Below are positions 34,735-43,775 of a stretch of 64,000 bases of DNA, in pieces. The stretch is from Labilibacter marinus. Its GTDB lineage: Bacteria; Bacteroidota; Bacteroidia; Bacteroidales; Marinilabiliaceae. The position numbers and the translations under genes are program-made. Within the stretch, counting starts at the first letter, position 1. The number at the start of each line of letters is the position of its first letter. The DNA lies in assembly GCF_001659685.2 (NCBI RefSeq), contig NZ_LXYE02000035.1, positions 62,001 through 126,000 of the forward strand. Reading direction: 5' to 3'. The notes beneath the pieces were generated by a model. It was not told the DNA's origin, searched no databases, and saw only the letters and a list, made by a program, of their open reading frames with translations.

Positions 34735-37572
34735 ATGTATATGCTTAAAATTTCTATGGCAGTTATTGTACCATTCATGTTGATACAACTGTTTATTCCA
34801 GTACAACTAAAGGCTCAAAACCTTACAGAAATTAAATACTTAACAGGAACCGATAAAGACCACCAAGTAGAATGGGATTTTTATTGTTCCGAAGGCCGTA
34901 AAAGCGGTGAATGGACTAAAATTGCCGTACCATCCTGTTGGGAGCAACAAGGCTTTGGCGATTATAACTATGGTAGCGACGACGAAGATAATAGAGCCAA
35001 AGAGTATGGCTTATACAAACATCGTTTTATGGTTCCTGCCGATTGGAAAAACAAAGACGTTAAAATCATCTTTGAAGGTGTAATGACTGATGCTGAAGTA
35101 AAGATTAATGGCAAGTTGGCGGGCGAAATTCACCAAGGTGCTTTTTACGAGTTTAACTATACCATTACAGATTTACTAAAATATGGAGTAGAAAATTTAC
35201 TTGAAGTAAAAGTGAATAAAATATCGGCCAATGAATCAATTAACCATGCCGAGCGTGTGGCGGACTTCTGGATTTTTGGAGGAATATACCGTCCTGTATA
35301 TTTATCTATCTCGCCTAAGGATAACATAGACCGATTAGCCATTGATGCCAAAGCAGATGGGAAAATATCGGCTGATGTATTTATTGAATCAAAAAAAGGA
35401 GACCATATAAGTCTGGCTCTTTATGATTTACAAGGAAATAAAGTACAAGATTTAAAGGTAGATCAACTGATCAAGGGAAATAATAAGTGGAATATATCGG
35501 CCCAAGCAAGCAACATTCAAACCTGGAATCCAGAAAAACCTCACTTATACAGTTTACAGGTAAACCTTTTAAATAAAAAAGGGAATACACTTCATCAAGT
35601 TAATCAGCGTATAGGCTTCAGAACTGTTGAGGTATTAGAGGGAGACGGAATTTACGTAAACGGAGAACGCATTAAGTTTAAAGGAGTAAATCGTCATTCT
35701 TTTCACCCTTCATCTGGCCGTACTACTTCAAAAGCCATTAGCATAGAACATGTTGAAATGATGAAAGACATGAATATGAATGCGGTTCGTATGGCACATT
35801 ATCCTCCTGACATTCACTTTTTAGATGTTTGCGACTCCTTGGGTTTATTTGTGATAGACGAAATTTGCACCTGGCATAATCCTATGTTAGATACTGAAGT
35901 CGCTCGTAAAATTGTGAAAGAAACGGTGGTTAGAGATGTGAATCATCCTTCCATTTTACTTTGGGCTAACGGGAACGAACAAGGTTGGAATCCTGAAGTG
36001 GATGATGACTACGCTAAATGGGATATTCAAAACCGTGAGGTGATACACCCGTGGAGCATCTATAAAAAAACAAATACGATCCATTACAGCCATTATCATT
36101 CATTAATAAATGATTCTTATTCAAAGGATAAAATACTTTTTCCTACAGAATTTTTACACGGATTATATGACGGCGGACATGGTGCCGGTTTGCAGGATTA
36201 CTGGCAACAAATGTGGAATTTACCTTTAAGTGCAGGAGGCTTTTTGTGGGATTTTGCAGATGAAGGCATAGAGCGCACAGACAGAAACGGAGAAATTGAT
36301 TTGCAAGGTAACAAAGCACCAGATGGTATTGTAGGCCCATACCTAGAAAAAGAAGCCAGTTACTTTACCATCAAAGAAATTTGGTCTCCTATTTATATAG
36401 AGGATAGATTTATCAGAAATGATTTTAATGGCATTTTTAGAATAGAAAACCGCTACCATTACACCAATCTTTCAAGCTGTAAAATGACCGCTCAATGGCT
36501 TAAGTTTGATGGCCCCAAAGGAGACAAGAAGTCCCAGGTACTATCTGAAAGCATAGTGGAACTACCATCATTATCCCCTTTAAGCAAAGGCGTTTTTAAG
36601 GTTGATAAACCCCAGCATTGGGAATCAGCAGACGCTTTACACCTAACAGCTACCGACCAACACGGCAAAGAAATATTCACCTGGAGTTATCCCGTATCAA
36701 CACCCAAAAATGCCAATAACAAACTGATTGACTATGCCAGTACAGGAGTTGTTAAAACCGAAACCGTAGATAAAACTATTCGAGTTGAGGCCAATGGAAT
36801 AACTTATCTTTTCTCTAAAGAAACAGGTTTATTAAGTGAGGTGAAGAAAGACCAAAAAATTATTCCCCTAAATAATGGCCCAATTATTTTAAATCAGAAG
36901 GATGAAATCATTGATATAAAAGTAAATGCCGCTGACGACAAAACAGAGATAGAGGTTGTATTTGAAGAAACTAAATGGATGCCGGCATGGTCAACCATTA
37001 AAGAAAAACGCTCCGACATTATAAAATGGACGGTACATGCCAATGGACTATTGGATTTAAAAGTTGAGTTTAAAGGTTTTAGAAACCTAAAAGGATTTAG
37101 AGGTATTACATTCTCCTTTCCTGAAGAAGAAGTGGCTGGCATGAAATGGTTAGGTGATGGTCCGTATCGTGTGTGGCGAAACCGTATGAAAGGAACCCGT
37201 TTCCAAGTGTGGGAAAATGATTATAACAATACCATTACCGGAGAATCTGGATTTGTATATCCTGAGTTTAAAGGCTTTTTCTCTAGCTTATATTGGTCGG
37301 AGCTTAAAGGAAATAACAACAACGGATTTACGGTTTATTGTCGTACGCCTCATACTTATTTGCGCATGCTAACACCCGATTCTCCCGCAGATAATAAGAG
37401 GGATAAAGTGATTCCAAAATTCCCGCAAGGAGACATTTCATTTGTGATGAATATACCTGGAATTGGAACAAAATTTCAGTATTCAGACAGTACAGGCCCT
37501 CACGGGAGCCAAGAGCATTATTTTGGAAACGATGATGAGCCAATTGTATTGGACTTAACCTTTGAGTTTTAA
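34735..37572 (+). CDS. GH2 family beta-galactosidase-type enzyme (tandem copy 1)
   Basis: 945 residues from the ATG at 34735, chosen because it gives a signal peptide (to LKAQ) and leaves a leader after the predicted promoter; an ATG at 34705 adds ten residues. Domains in order: sugar-binding jelly roll, Ig-like, TIM barrel, second Ig-like, and a beta-galactosidase small-chain-like domain (about 690-945, WLGDGPYRVWRNRMKGT). Acid/base Glu415 is in WANGNEQGW and nucleophile Glu472 in LFPTEFLHG. It probably removes beta-linked galactose from agaran/porphyran oligosaccharides in the periplasm, given GH117 and GH29 downstream. It is a close paralogue of the next gene. Confidence 0.92.
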   Translation: MYMLKISMAVIVPFMLIQLFIPVQLKAQNLTEIKYLTGTDKDHQVEWDFYCSEGRKSGEWTKIAVPSCWEQQGFGDYNYGSDDEDNRAKEYGLYKHRFMVPADWKNKDVKIIFEGVMTDAEVKINGKLAGEIHQGAFYEFNYTITDLLKYGVENLLEVKVNKISANESINHAERVADFWIFGGIYRPVYLSISPKDNIDRLAIDAKADGKISADVFIESKKGDHISLALYDLQGNKVQDLKVDQLIKGNNKWNISAQASNIQTWNPEKPHLYSLQVNLLNKKGNTLHQVNQRIGFRTVEVLEGDGIYVNGERIKFKGVNRHSFHPSSGRTTSKAISIEHVEMMKDMNMNAVRMAHYPPDIHFLDVCDSLGLFVIDEICTWHNPMLDTEVARKIVKETVVRDVNHPSILLWANGNEQGWNPEVDDDYAKWDIQNREVIHPWSIYKKTNTIHYSHYHSLINDSYSKDKILFPTEFLHGLYDGGHGAGLQDYWQQMWNLPLSAGGFLWDFADEGIERTDRNGEIDLQGNKAPDGIVGPYLEKEASYFTIKEIWSPIYIEDRFIRNDFNGIFRIENRYHYTNLSSCKMTAQWLKFDGPKGDKKSQVLSESIVELPSLSPLSKGVFKVDKPQHWESADALHLTATDQHGKEIFTWSYPVSTPKNANNKLIDYASTGVVKTETVDKTIRVEANGITYLFSKETGLLSEVKKDQKIIPLNNGPIILNQKDEIIDIKVNAADDKTEIEVVFEETKWMPAWSTIKEKRSDIIKWTVHANGLLDLKVEFKGFRNLKGFRGITFSFPEEEVAGMKWLGDGPYRVWRNRMKGTRFQVWENDYNNTITGESGFVYPEFKGFFSSLYWSELKGNNNNGFTVYCRTPHTYLRMLTPDSPADNKRDKVIPKFPQGDISFVMNIPGIGTKFQYSDSTGPHGSQEHYFGNDDEPIVLDLTFEF

Positions 37573-37583
37573 TAATAAATATT

Positions 37584-37682
37584 CCTCGCAAAGGCCGCAA
37601 ACATAATAAACGCAGAGAACGCAAAGAGTTTAGATAAGTATTTATTCTTTGCGCCCTTTGCGCTAACCTTCGCGTCCTTTGC
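37584..37682. repeat. GCAAAG-type inverted repeat between the two GH2 genes
   Basis: CGCAAAGG (37587-37594), CGCAGAG (37611-37617) and CGCAAAG (37620-37626) on the left face CTTTGCG (37647-37653), CTTTGCG (37656-37662) and CCTTTGC (37676-37682) on the right, forming one long imperfect hairpin. Short-period GCAAAG hairpins of this kind are common between genes in Bacteroidota. An open frame on the minus strand through it is a by-product. Confidence 0.7.
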
Positions 37683-37721
37683 ATGAAACACCTTAATGTA
37701 CAGCTTTTAAAAATAACTCTC

Positions 37722-40556
37722 ATGAAGCAAATATTATCTACAATTATCCTTTTTGCGACTATACTATTCAGTAATCCTGAGGTATTACAAGCGCAAACCA
37801 AAACACAAATTCAATACCTCTCAGGAACGGATAAAGACAATACCGTTGATTGGGACTTCTTTGTTTCCGACGGAATGCAAAGTGGAGAGTGGAAAAAAAT
37901 TGGCGTTCCATCGTGCTGGGAATTACAAGGCTTTGGAAACTACAATTATGGTAGAGATTACAAAGCGAAGAAAGAATACCACAAGGAACATGGTTTGTAC
38001 AAACATCAATTCAACGTACCTGCCGATTGGAAAAGTAAGGGAGTAAAAATAGTGTTTGAAGGTGTAATGACCGATTGCGAAGTAAAAATCAACGGCAAGT
38101 TGGCTGGAGAAATTCACCAAGGTGCTTTCTACGAGTTCAAGTATAACATCAGTAAATTACTAAAATATGGTAAAGAAAATGTATTGGAAGTAAAGGTTGA
38201 TAAATGGTCGTCGAATGAATCCATCAACTTTGCCGAACGCAATACCGACTTCTGGATTTTTGGAGGAATTTATCGTCCTGTTTACCTAGAGGTATTACCT
38301 AAGGAAAACATTACGCGTGTAGCCATTGATGCACAAGCCAATGGGGAAATAACAGCAGATGTTTTCACTCAATCAAAAAAAGCAGAAAGTGCTTCAGCCA
38401 AACTGCTTGACTTAGATGGTAGAGTTGTTCAGGAATTCAATAACCTTAAAACAAAGAAATCCCAGGGTAAAATTACTGTTTCTGCCAAAGCAACTGATAT
38501 CCTTACCTGGAATCCAGAATCTCCAAACCTTTATCAACTTGAAATTAGTTTAAACGATAAAAATGGGAATGAGCTTCATACCATCTCACAACGTATCGGT
38601 TTCCGAACCGTGGAAATTAGAGAGAGTGACGGTATTTATGTAAACGGTGTACAAATCAAGTTTAAAGGAGTAAATCGTCATAGTTTTCATCCCGAATCAG
38701 GTCGTACTACATCAAAAGCGCTAAGCATTGAGCATGTTAAAATGATGAAGGATATGAATATGAACGCCGTTCGTATGTCACATTATCCACCAGATGTTCA
38801 CTTTTTAGATGTGTGTGATTCGCTAGGTCTGTTTGTGTTGGATGAAGTTTGTACCTGGCACGTTCCTTACCTGGATACCGAAGTAGGTAAAAAGATTGTA
38901 AAAGAAACCGTCATTCGCGATGTGAACCACCCCAGTATTGTAATTTGGGACAATGGTAACGAAACAGGATGGAACCCTGAATTAGATGGCGAATATGCCA
39001 AATGGGATATTCAAAAACGTGAAGTGATTCATCCCTGGGGTATTTTCGGAAAAACCAATACTTTCCATTATTTACCTCATCATGGTTTAGCTTATGATGG
39101 ATATGCAAAAGATAAGATATCCTTCCCTACTGAGTTTATGCACGGTCTTTACGATGGCGGACATGGTGCCGGACTGGATGAGTACTGGAAAGTAATGTGG
39201 AATATGCCCTTATCGGCAGGTGGTTTTTTATGGGACTTTGCTGATGAAGGCGTAGTTAGAACAGATAAAAACGGAGAAATTGATGTAGATGGGAATCATG
39301 CTCCGGATGGCATTGTAGGTCCTTATGGAGAAAAAGAAGGAAGCTACTTCACCATTAAAGAAGTATGGTCACCTATTTTTATTTACGACAGATATATCAG
39401 AGAAAGCTTTAACGGAGTTTTTAAAGTGGAGAACCGTTACCACTATACCAAGCTAAATGCTTGTTCGATGAAAGCTACATGGGTAAAATTCGATGGTCCT
39501 TCTGGTTCTGCTACGGAAAAAGTAATTAATGAAAGTACGGTTAAGTTGCCTGCAATAGAGCCCAGTCAAAAAGGTTCTTTCAAGGTTGATTTACCACAAA
39601 ACTGGCAAAATGCCGATGCACTTTATTTAACGGCAACAGATGCGCACGGAATGGAAATTTTCACTTGGTCGTATCCTGTAAAACTTCCAGCTAACTACAA
39701 TAAAAACAAAGTAAACTATACCAACAACGGTGAAGTAACAGCTCAAGCCTTCAATGCAGGTATTAAAGTATCCAGCAAAGGATTAGATTTTACTTTTTCA
39801 TCTGCAACTGGTATGCTTAAAAAAGTGGTTAAAAATGGTACTACTATTCCTTTAGCAAATGGGCCAATCATGTTAGGCAATAAGTCAAAACTGGATACGG
39901 TGTATTATTCGGTTTCAAAAGATAAAGTAGAAGTATTTGCACTGTATGAGAAAAAGAGGCTGCATTGGGACTGGCATGAAAGCCCTGAGATGACGCAGGA
40001 TTTTATTAAATGGACCATTCATGCAAATGGACTAGTAGACCTGAAAGTAAGCATTAAAGGAACCCGTAAAACAAAAGATTTTTATGGAATCACTTTCTCC
40101 TTTCCTGAAGAAGAGGTGGCTGGTATGAAATGGTTAGGCGATGGACCTTATAGAGTGTGGCGTAATCGCATGAAAGGAACTCAATTGAAGGTGTGGGAAA
40201 ACGATTACAACAATACGGTAACCGGAAAATCAGGTTGGGTATACCCAGAGTTTAAAGGTTACTTCTCCAGCTTATATTGGGCGCAGGTACGAGGTAATAA
40301 CAACAACGGATTTAATGTGTATTGTCATAGCAAGTATACTTTTTTAAGAATGCTAACACCCGAACAGCCTGAAGATGCGCTAAAAGGTTCTGCAGTTCAC
40401 AAATGGCCAGTAGGCGACATTTCGTTTGTTACAAACGTTCCTCCAATAGGATCTAAGTTTAAGGAAATTGGAGAACAAGGACCTACAAGTAATGAAGAAA
40501 TGATTTTTGGTAATGATGATAAACCTATTGTTATTGATTTAACGTTTGAGTTTTAA
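37722..40556 (+). CDS. GH2 family beta-galactosidase-type enzyme (tandem copy 2)
   Basis: 944 residues from the ATG at 37722, which gives a signal peptide ending VLQAQ; the ATG at 37683 lies inside the upstream hairpin repeat. It has the same five-domain order as the previous gene and long identical stretches (for example WLGDGPYRVWRNRMKGT and EIHQGAFYEF). Acid/base Glu414 is in WDNGNETGW and nucleophile Glu471 in SFPTEFMHG. Differences lie mainly in the third and last domains, so the copies have diverged and may split the substrate range, for example by sulfation or linkage. It is followed after 267 bases by the GH117 gene on the same strand. Confidence 0.92.
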   Translation: MKQILSTIILFATILFSNPEVLQAQTKTQIQYLSGTDKDNTVDWDFFVSDGMQSGEWKKIGVPSCWELQGFGNYNYGRDYKAKKEYHKEHGLYKHQFNVPADWKSKGVKIVFEGVMTDCEVKINGKLAGEIHQGAFYEFKYNISKLLKYGKENVLEVKVDKWSSNESINFAERNTDFWIFGGIYRPVYLEVLPKENITRVAIDAQANGEITADVFTQSKKAESASAKLLDLDGRVVQEFNNLKTKKSQGKITVSAKATDILTWNPESPNLYQLEISLNDKNGNELHTISQRIGFRTVEIRESDGIYVNGVQIKFKGVNRHSFHPESGRTTSKALSIEHVKMMKDMNMNAVRMSHYPPDVHFLDVCDSLGLFVLDEVCTWHVPYLDTEVGKKIVKETVIRDVNHPSIVIWDNGNETGWNPELDGEYAKWDIQKREVIHPWGIFGKTNTFHYLPHHGLAYDGYAKDKISFPTEFMHGLYDGGHGAGLDEYWKVMWNMPLSAGGFLWDFADEGVVRTDKNGEIDVDGNHAPDGIVGPYGEKEGSYFTIKEVWSPIFIYDRYIRESFNGVFKVENRYHYTKLNACSMKATWVKFDGPSGSATEKVINESTVKLPAIEPSQKGSFKVDLPQNWQNADALYLTATDAHGMEIFTWSYPVKLPANYNKNKVNYTNNGEVTAQAFNAGIKVSSKGLDFTFSSATGMLKKVVKNGTTIPLANGPIMLGNKSKLDTVYYSVSKDKVEVFALYEKKRLHWDWHESPEMTQDFIKWTIHANGLVDLKVSIKGTRKTKDFYGITFSFPEEEVAGMKWLGDGPYRVWRNRMKGTQLKVWENDYNNTVTGKSGWVYPEFKGYFSSLYWAQVRGNNNNGFNVYCHSKYTFLRMLTPEQPEDALKGSAVHKWPVGDISFVTNVPPIGSKFKEIGEQGPTSNEEMIFGNDDKPIVIDLTFEF

Positions 40557-40662
40557 TGCTTGATTGTTTTGAATATCACCTTCTGCGTTATGCTTGTTCT
40601 CAAGCCTTGAATATGAACATTCAAACTCATCAATAAAACTAAGAATGGAATTTTTAAAATTA

Positions 40663-40707
40663 CCCCAATGGGGTACTACATAAATAGCCCGGGGTTTTAA
40701 CCCAGGG
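40663..40707. repeat. Pair of short GC-rich palindromes
   Basis: CCCC-AAT-GGGG (40663-40673) is followed by GGGTT-TT-AACCC (40692-40703) inside a C- and G-rich stretch that stands out from AT-rich surroundings. It resembles the REP-like palindromes of Bacteroidota genomes. It lies in the 267-base gap between GH2 and GH117, which has no other feature that I can identify. Confidence 0.5.
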
Positions 40708-40823
40708 GAAACAATTAAGTAAAACCGATGAATCACAAACTAGATCATATATCGATAGCAAATTTGCGTCGGAACATCTCAATCCATTATTTGAAATAAA
40801 TTAAGACGAAAAAACATATAGTT

Positions 40824-42125
40824 ATGAAAAGAATATTTTTCCTTTTAACAGCAAGTTTATTTCTTTTTTCTTGCCAGCAAAATAAAACAACAGAAGCTGT
40901 TGAAGCCACAGAAACAACTACGAATGAAGAATTCCCGTTCTTTATTCCTTCAGAGAAACCAAACAGGCCTTTGAGTGCCGCGGTGGAACGAAACTATGAT
41001 GCATATGAGAATATTCGTCCGGAGCAGAGTGAATTATACACACAGTTTAAATACACCAAACTAAAAGGTTTCGATTACAACGGTGGAGATGGAACGATAA
41101 CTCGTCGTGATCCTTCAAAAGTGATCTACGAAAACGGTAAGTACTATGTGTATTATACAGGACGTAAATCACCTGTAAGACCCGTAGGCATGTCAAGAGC
41201 TAAAGAAGCAACTGATGTCATCCCTTCAGCAGACTGGGATTTATCAGACATTTGGTACGCCACTTCCGAAGACGGATTTACATGGAAAGAGGAAGGTATT
41301 GCCGTTCCTCGTCCTCCAAAACCTGAACCAGGTTGGCGTTCAGTAACAACTACCGACATTCTAAAATTCAATGGTAAATATTATTTGTATTTCCAGGCAT
41401 TTATGGAAGCAAGTGGTTTACGTGGTGACTTCTGTCCTGTTTCTGTTGCATGGGCTGATTCTCCTGATGGACCGTGGCATCATACGGGTAAAATTGTTAT
41501 TCCAAACGGACCGGATGGTTCTTGGGATCAATTCTCCATCCACGATCCATATCCATTAGTTCATGATGGCAAGATCTATTTATACTATAAAGGTGACTTT
41601 GATAAACGCCCTGAATTAAAACCATCAAAAATTCGTATGCAAGGCTTAGCTATTGCTGAAGATCCACTTGGGCCATTTGTAAAGCATCCTTTAAACCCTG
41701 TTATCAATTCAGGTCACGAAACTACTTTATTTCCATTTAAAGAAGGTGTTGCAGCCATTGTTCAACGAGATGGACAAGAGCATAATACTATTCAGTATGC
41801 AAAGGACTGGGTAAACTTTGAAATTGCATCCATTACCGAATTATTACCTGTGGCAGGTGGTCCTTTTGTACCTGATGCCTTTACCGACACCAAAGATGGT
41901 CGTGGTATTACTTGGGGAATTTCTCATATTATAAATGCCGATGGCAACTGGAACCATACGATGCTGGTACGCTTCGATTGTGACTTAAGCCAAGATATTC
42001 ATGACGATGATATGAAACATCACCATTACAACTACAGTCCTGAATTTCATTTTTCGCACCGTTTAAACGGGAAGCAAAAGGATAGAATTAAAAAACAAAC
42101 AGAAGCGCTTAAGCATCAAGAATAA
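40824..42125 (+). CDS. GH117 exo-acting 3,6-anhydro-L-galactosidase (neoagarooligosaccharide hydrolase type)
   Basis: 433 residues with lipobox LFLFSC (Cys17). The N-terminal segment AVERNYDAYENIRPEQSELYTQF is the swapped helical arm of GH117. The five-bladed propeller has Asp96 (RRDPS), Asp241 (SIHDPYP) and the adjacent pair His298-Glu299 (NSGHETTLF), the GH117 active-site set in which His serves as acid. These enzymes release terminal alpha-1,3-linked 3,6-anhydro-L-galactose from neoagaro-oligosaccharides. With GH2 beta-galactosidases beside it, alternating removal of anhydrogalactose and galactose is likely. It is the strongest clue that the cluster is for agar or porphyran. Confidence 0.9.
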   Translation: MKRIFFLLTASLFLFSCQQNKTTEAVEATETTTNEEFPFFIPSEKPNRPLSAAVERNYDAYENIRPEQSELYTQFKYTKLKGFDYNGGDGTITRRDPSKVIYENGKYYVYYTGRKSPVRPVGMSRAKEATDVIPSADWDLSDIWYATSEDGFTWKEEGIAVPRPPKPEPGWRSVTTTDILKFNGKYYLYFQAFMEASGLRGDFCPVSVAWADSPDGPWHHTGKIVIPNGPDGSWDQFSIHDPYPLVHDGKIYLYYKGDFDKRPELKPSKIRMQGLAIAEDPLGPFVKHPLNPVINSGHETTLFPFKEGVAAIVQRDGQEHNTIQYAKDWVNFEIASITELLPVAGGPFVPDAFTDTKDGRGITWGISHIINADGNWNHTMLVRFDCDLSQDIHDDDMKHHHYNYSPEFHFSHRLNGKQKDRIKKQTEALKHQE

Positions 42126-42146
42126 TCATCTACAATTTTATTATAT

Positions 42147-42186
42147 CACCTCTGTTCCCCGGATAGTTTAAACAGAACCAGAGGTG
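42147..42186 (+). terminator. Stem-loop between GH117 and GH29
   Basis: CACCTCTG (42147-42154) pairs with CAGAGGTG (42179-42186), with further TTC/GAA pairing inside. There is no U-tract. It may stabilise the upstream message or act as a partial terminator. Confidence 0.5.
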
Positions 42187-42247
42187 TAACGCTTACAGAT
42201 GAAAAAAGCTCATTATAAAAAATTTGTTAACGATTAAATCACAAGGT

Positions 42248-43759
42248 ATGAAATCTAAAATATCGTATTTATTAACTGTTGCTGTTGTGTTTATGGTTTC
42301 TTGCAATTCTTCTGAGAAGAAAACCACCAACATAAAAAATTTTGAACCAACCTGGGAATCGTTAAAGCAATACGAATGCCCTACCTGGTTTCAAGATGCC
42401 AAGTTTGGAATTTACACGCATTGGGGCGTTTATTCCGTACCACAAAGTCCTGGCCATACCGATTGGTACGGAACCAATATGTACAAAAGCTGGAGTGGTA
42501 GTCATAAGTTCCATGTAAAAAAATATGGAGCATTAGATGAATTTGGTTACAAGGACTTCATCCCCATGTTTACCGCTGAGAAGTTTAATGCCGATGAATG
42601 GGCTGATTTATTTGTTGAAGCAGGTGCTCAGTTTGCAGGGCCCGCAGGTGAACATGCTGATGGATTTTCTTTGTGGGATTCTAAAGTAAACCCTTGGAAT
42701 TCGGTAGATATGGGGCCTAAACTAGATGTGGTTGCAGAAATGGAGAGAGCGATCCGTAAACGTGGAATGAAATACGTTGTTAGCTTGCATCATTCTTGGT
42801 TGTGGGGATGGTTTCCAACATGGATGGAAGGAACAGATTGCTACAACGATCCTGAAGAAGGTTCGCTTTATGGCGAAAAACTACCCGAATCGGCCTGGAG
42901 AGTAAAAGCTGCTAAAGGATACTATAATGTAGACCCCATGCCAAGCAAACAATTCGAACACGTTTGGTTAGAAAAAGTAAAAGAAATTGTTGATAACTAC
43001 AAGCCTGATTTGCTTTGGTTTGATAATCGTATTCAAATTCTTTCAGAAGATGTGCGTCGTCAAATGATGGCTTATGCATATAACAATGCAGCCAAAAACA
43101 AACAGGATTTTGTACTTACCTTCAAACGTCCTGATTTTCCATTGGGTACAGGAACCGTTGATCTTGAACGATCAAGAATGCCCGAAATATATCCGGAACC
43201 ATGGTTAACCGATAATTCTATTTCGCAAAAAACCTGGAGTTGGGCTACTGACATTAAGCTATACTCCACCAATCGCTTAATTGATGATTTGGTTGACATT
43301 GTAAGTAAAAATGGCTGTTTACTGTTAAATGTTGCGCCTCATCCTGATGGCAGTATTCCTGAAGATCAAAAACAAAGCTTACGCGAAATGGGCAAATGGT
43401 TAAAGCTAAACGGAGAAGCCATTTACAAAAGTCGACCATGGATAAAATATGGTGAAGGTCCAACTGAAACATTAACAGGTCATTTAGCCGACCAAAAATT
43501 TGATGGTTTTAGCGATAAGGATATTCGTTTTACAACGCGAGATGGTCAGTTATATGCTATCGCTTTAGGTTGGCCCGCAAATGGAATCATCTCTATCAAG
43601 TCATTGAGTTCAACTCTTTATAATCAAAAGATAAAAAGCGTTGAGTTACTTGGAAGCAACGAAGATATTGCCTGGGAAAGATCCAAAGAAAGCTTTAACA
43701 TTTTTCTTCCAGACGATAAACCCTGCGAAAATGCTTTTGTGTTTAAAATCAATCGATAA
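42248..43759 (+). CDS. GH29 family enzyme with altered sugar-binding His pair
   Basis: 503 residues from the ATG at 42248; a TTG at 42224 is less likely. Lipobox VFMVSC (Cys19). The barrel opens with [19 protein letters not shown], and the nucleophile is probably Asp259 in PDLLWFDN. At the position of the conserved HHDGF motif it reads GEHADGF (135-140), so the second His of the fucose-binding pair is Ala. GH29 members in porphyran loci remove alpha-L-galactose rather than fucose, and this change fits an altered subsite, though that is inference. It is followed after 16 bases by the sulfatase, so the two are co-transcribed. Confidence 0.9.
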   Translation: MKSKISYLLTVAVVFMVSCNSSEKKTTNIKNFEPTWESLKQYECPTWFQDAKFGIYTHWGVYSVPQSPGHTDWYGTNMYKSWSGSHKFHVKKYGALDEFGYKDFIPMFTAEKFNADEWADLFVEAGAQFAGPAGEHADGFSLWDSKVNPWNSVDMGPKLDVVAEMERAIRKRGMKYVVSLHHSWLWGWFPTWMEGTDCYNDPEEGSLYGEKLPESAWRVKAAKGYYNVDPMPSKQFEHVWLEKVKEIVDNYKPDLLWFDNRIQILSEDVRRQMMAYAYNNAAKNKQDFVLTFKRPDFPLGTGTVDLERSRMPEIYPEPWLTDNSISQKTWSWATDIKLYSTNRLIDDLVDIVSKNGCLLLNVAPHPDGSIPEDQKQSLREMGKWLKLNGEAIYKSRPWIKYGEGPTETLTGHLADQKFDGFSDKDIRFTTRDGQLYAIALGWPANGIISIKSLSSTLYNQKIKSVELLGSNEDIAWERSKESFNIFLPDDKPCENAFVFKINR

Positions 43760-43775
43760 TATAAAGAACTAAAAA

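Noticed and set aside
37328-37801. 157-codon minus-strand frame rich in Arg and Leu
   Set aside because: It runs through the GCAAAG hairpin and antisense to both GH2 genes. The RRLAQRAQR pattern is the repeat itself.
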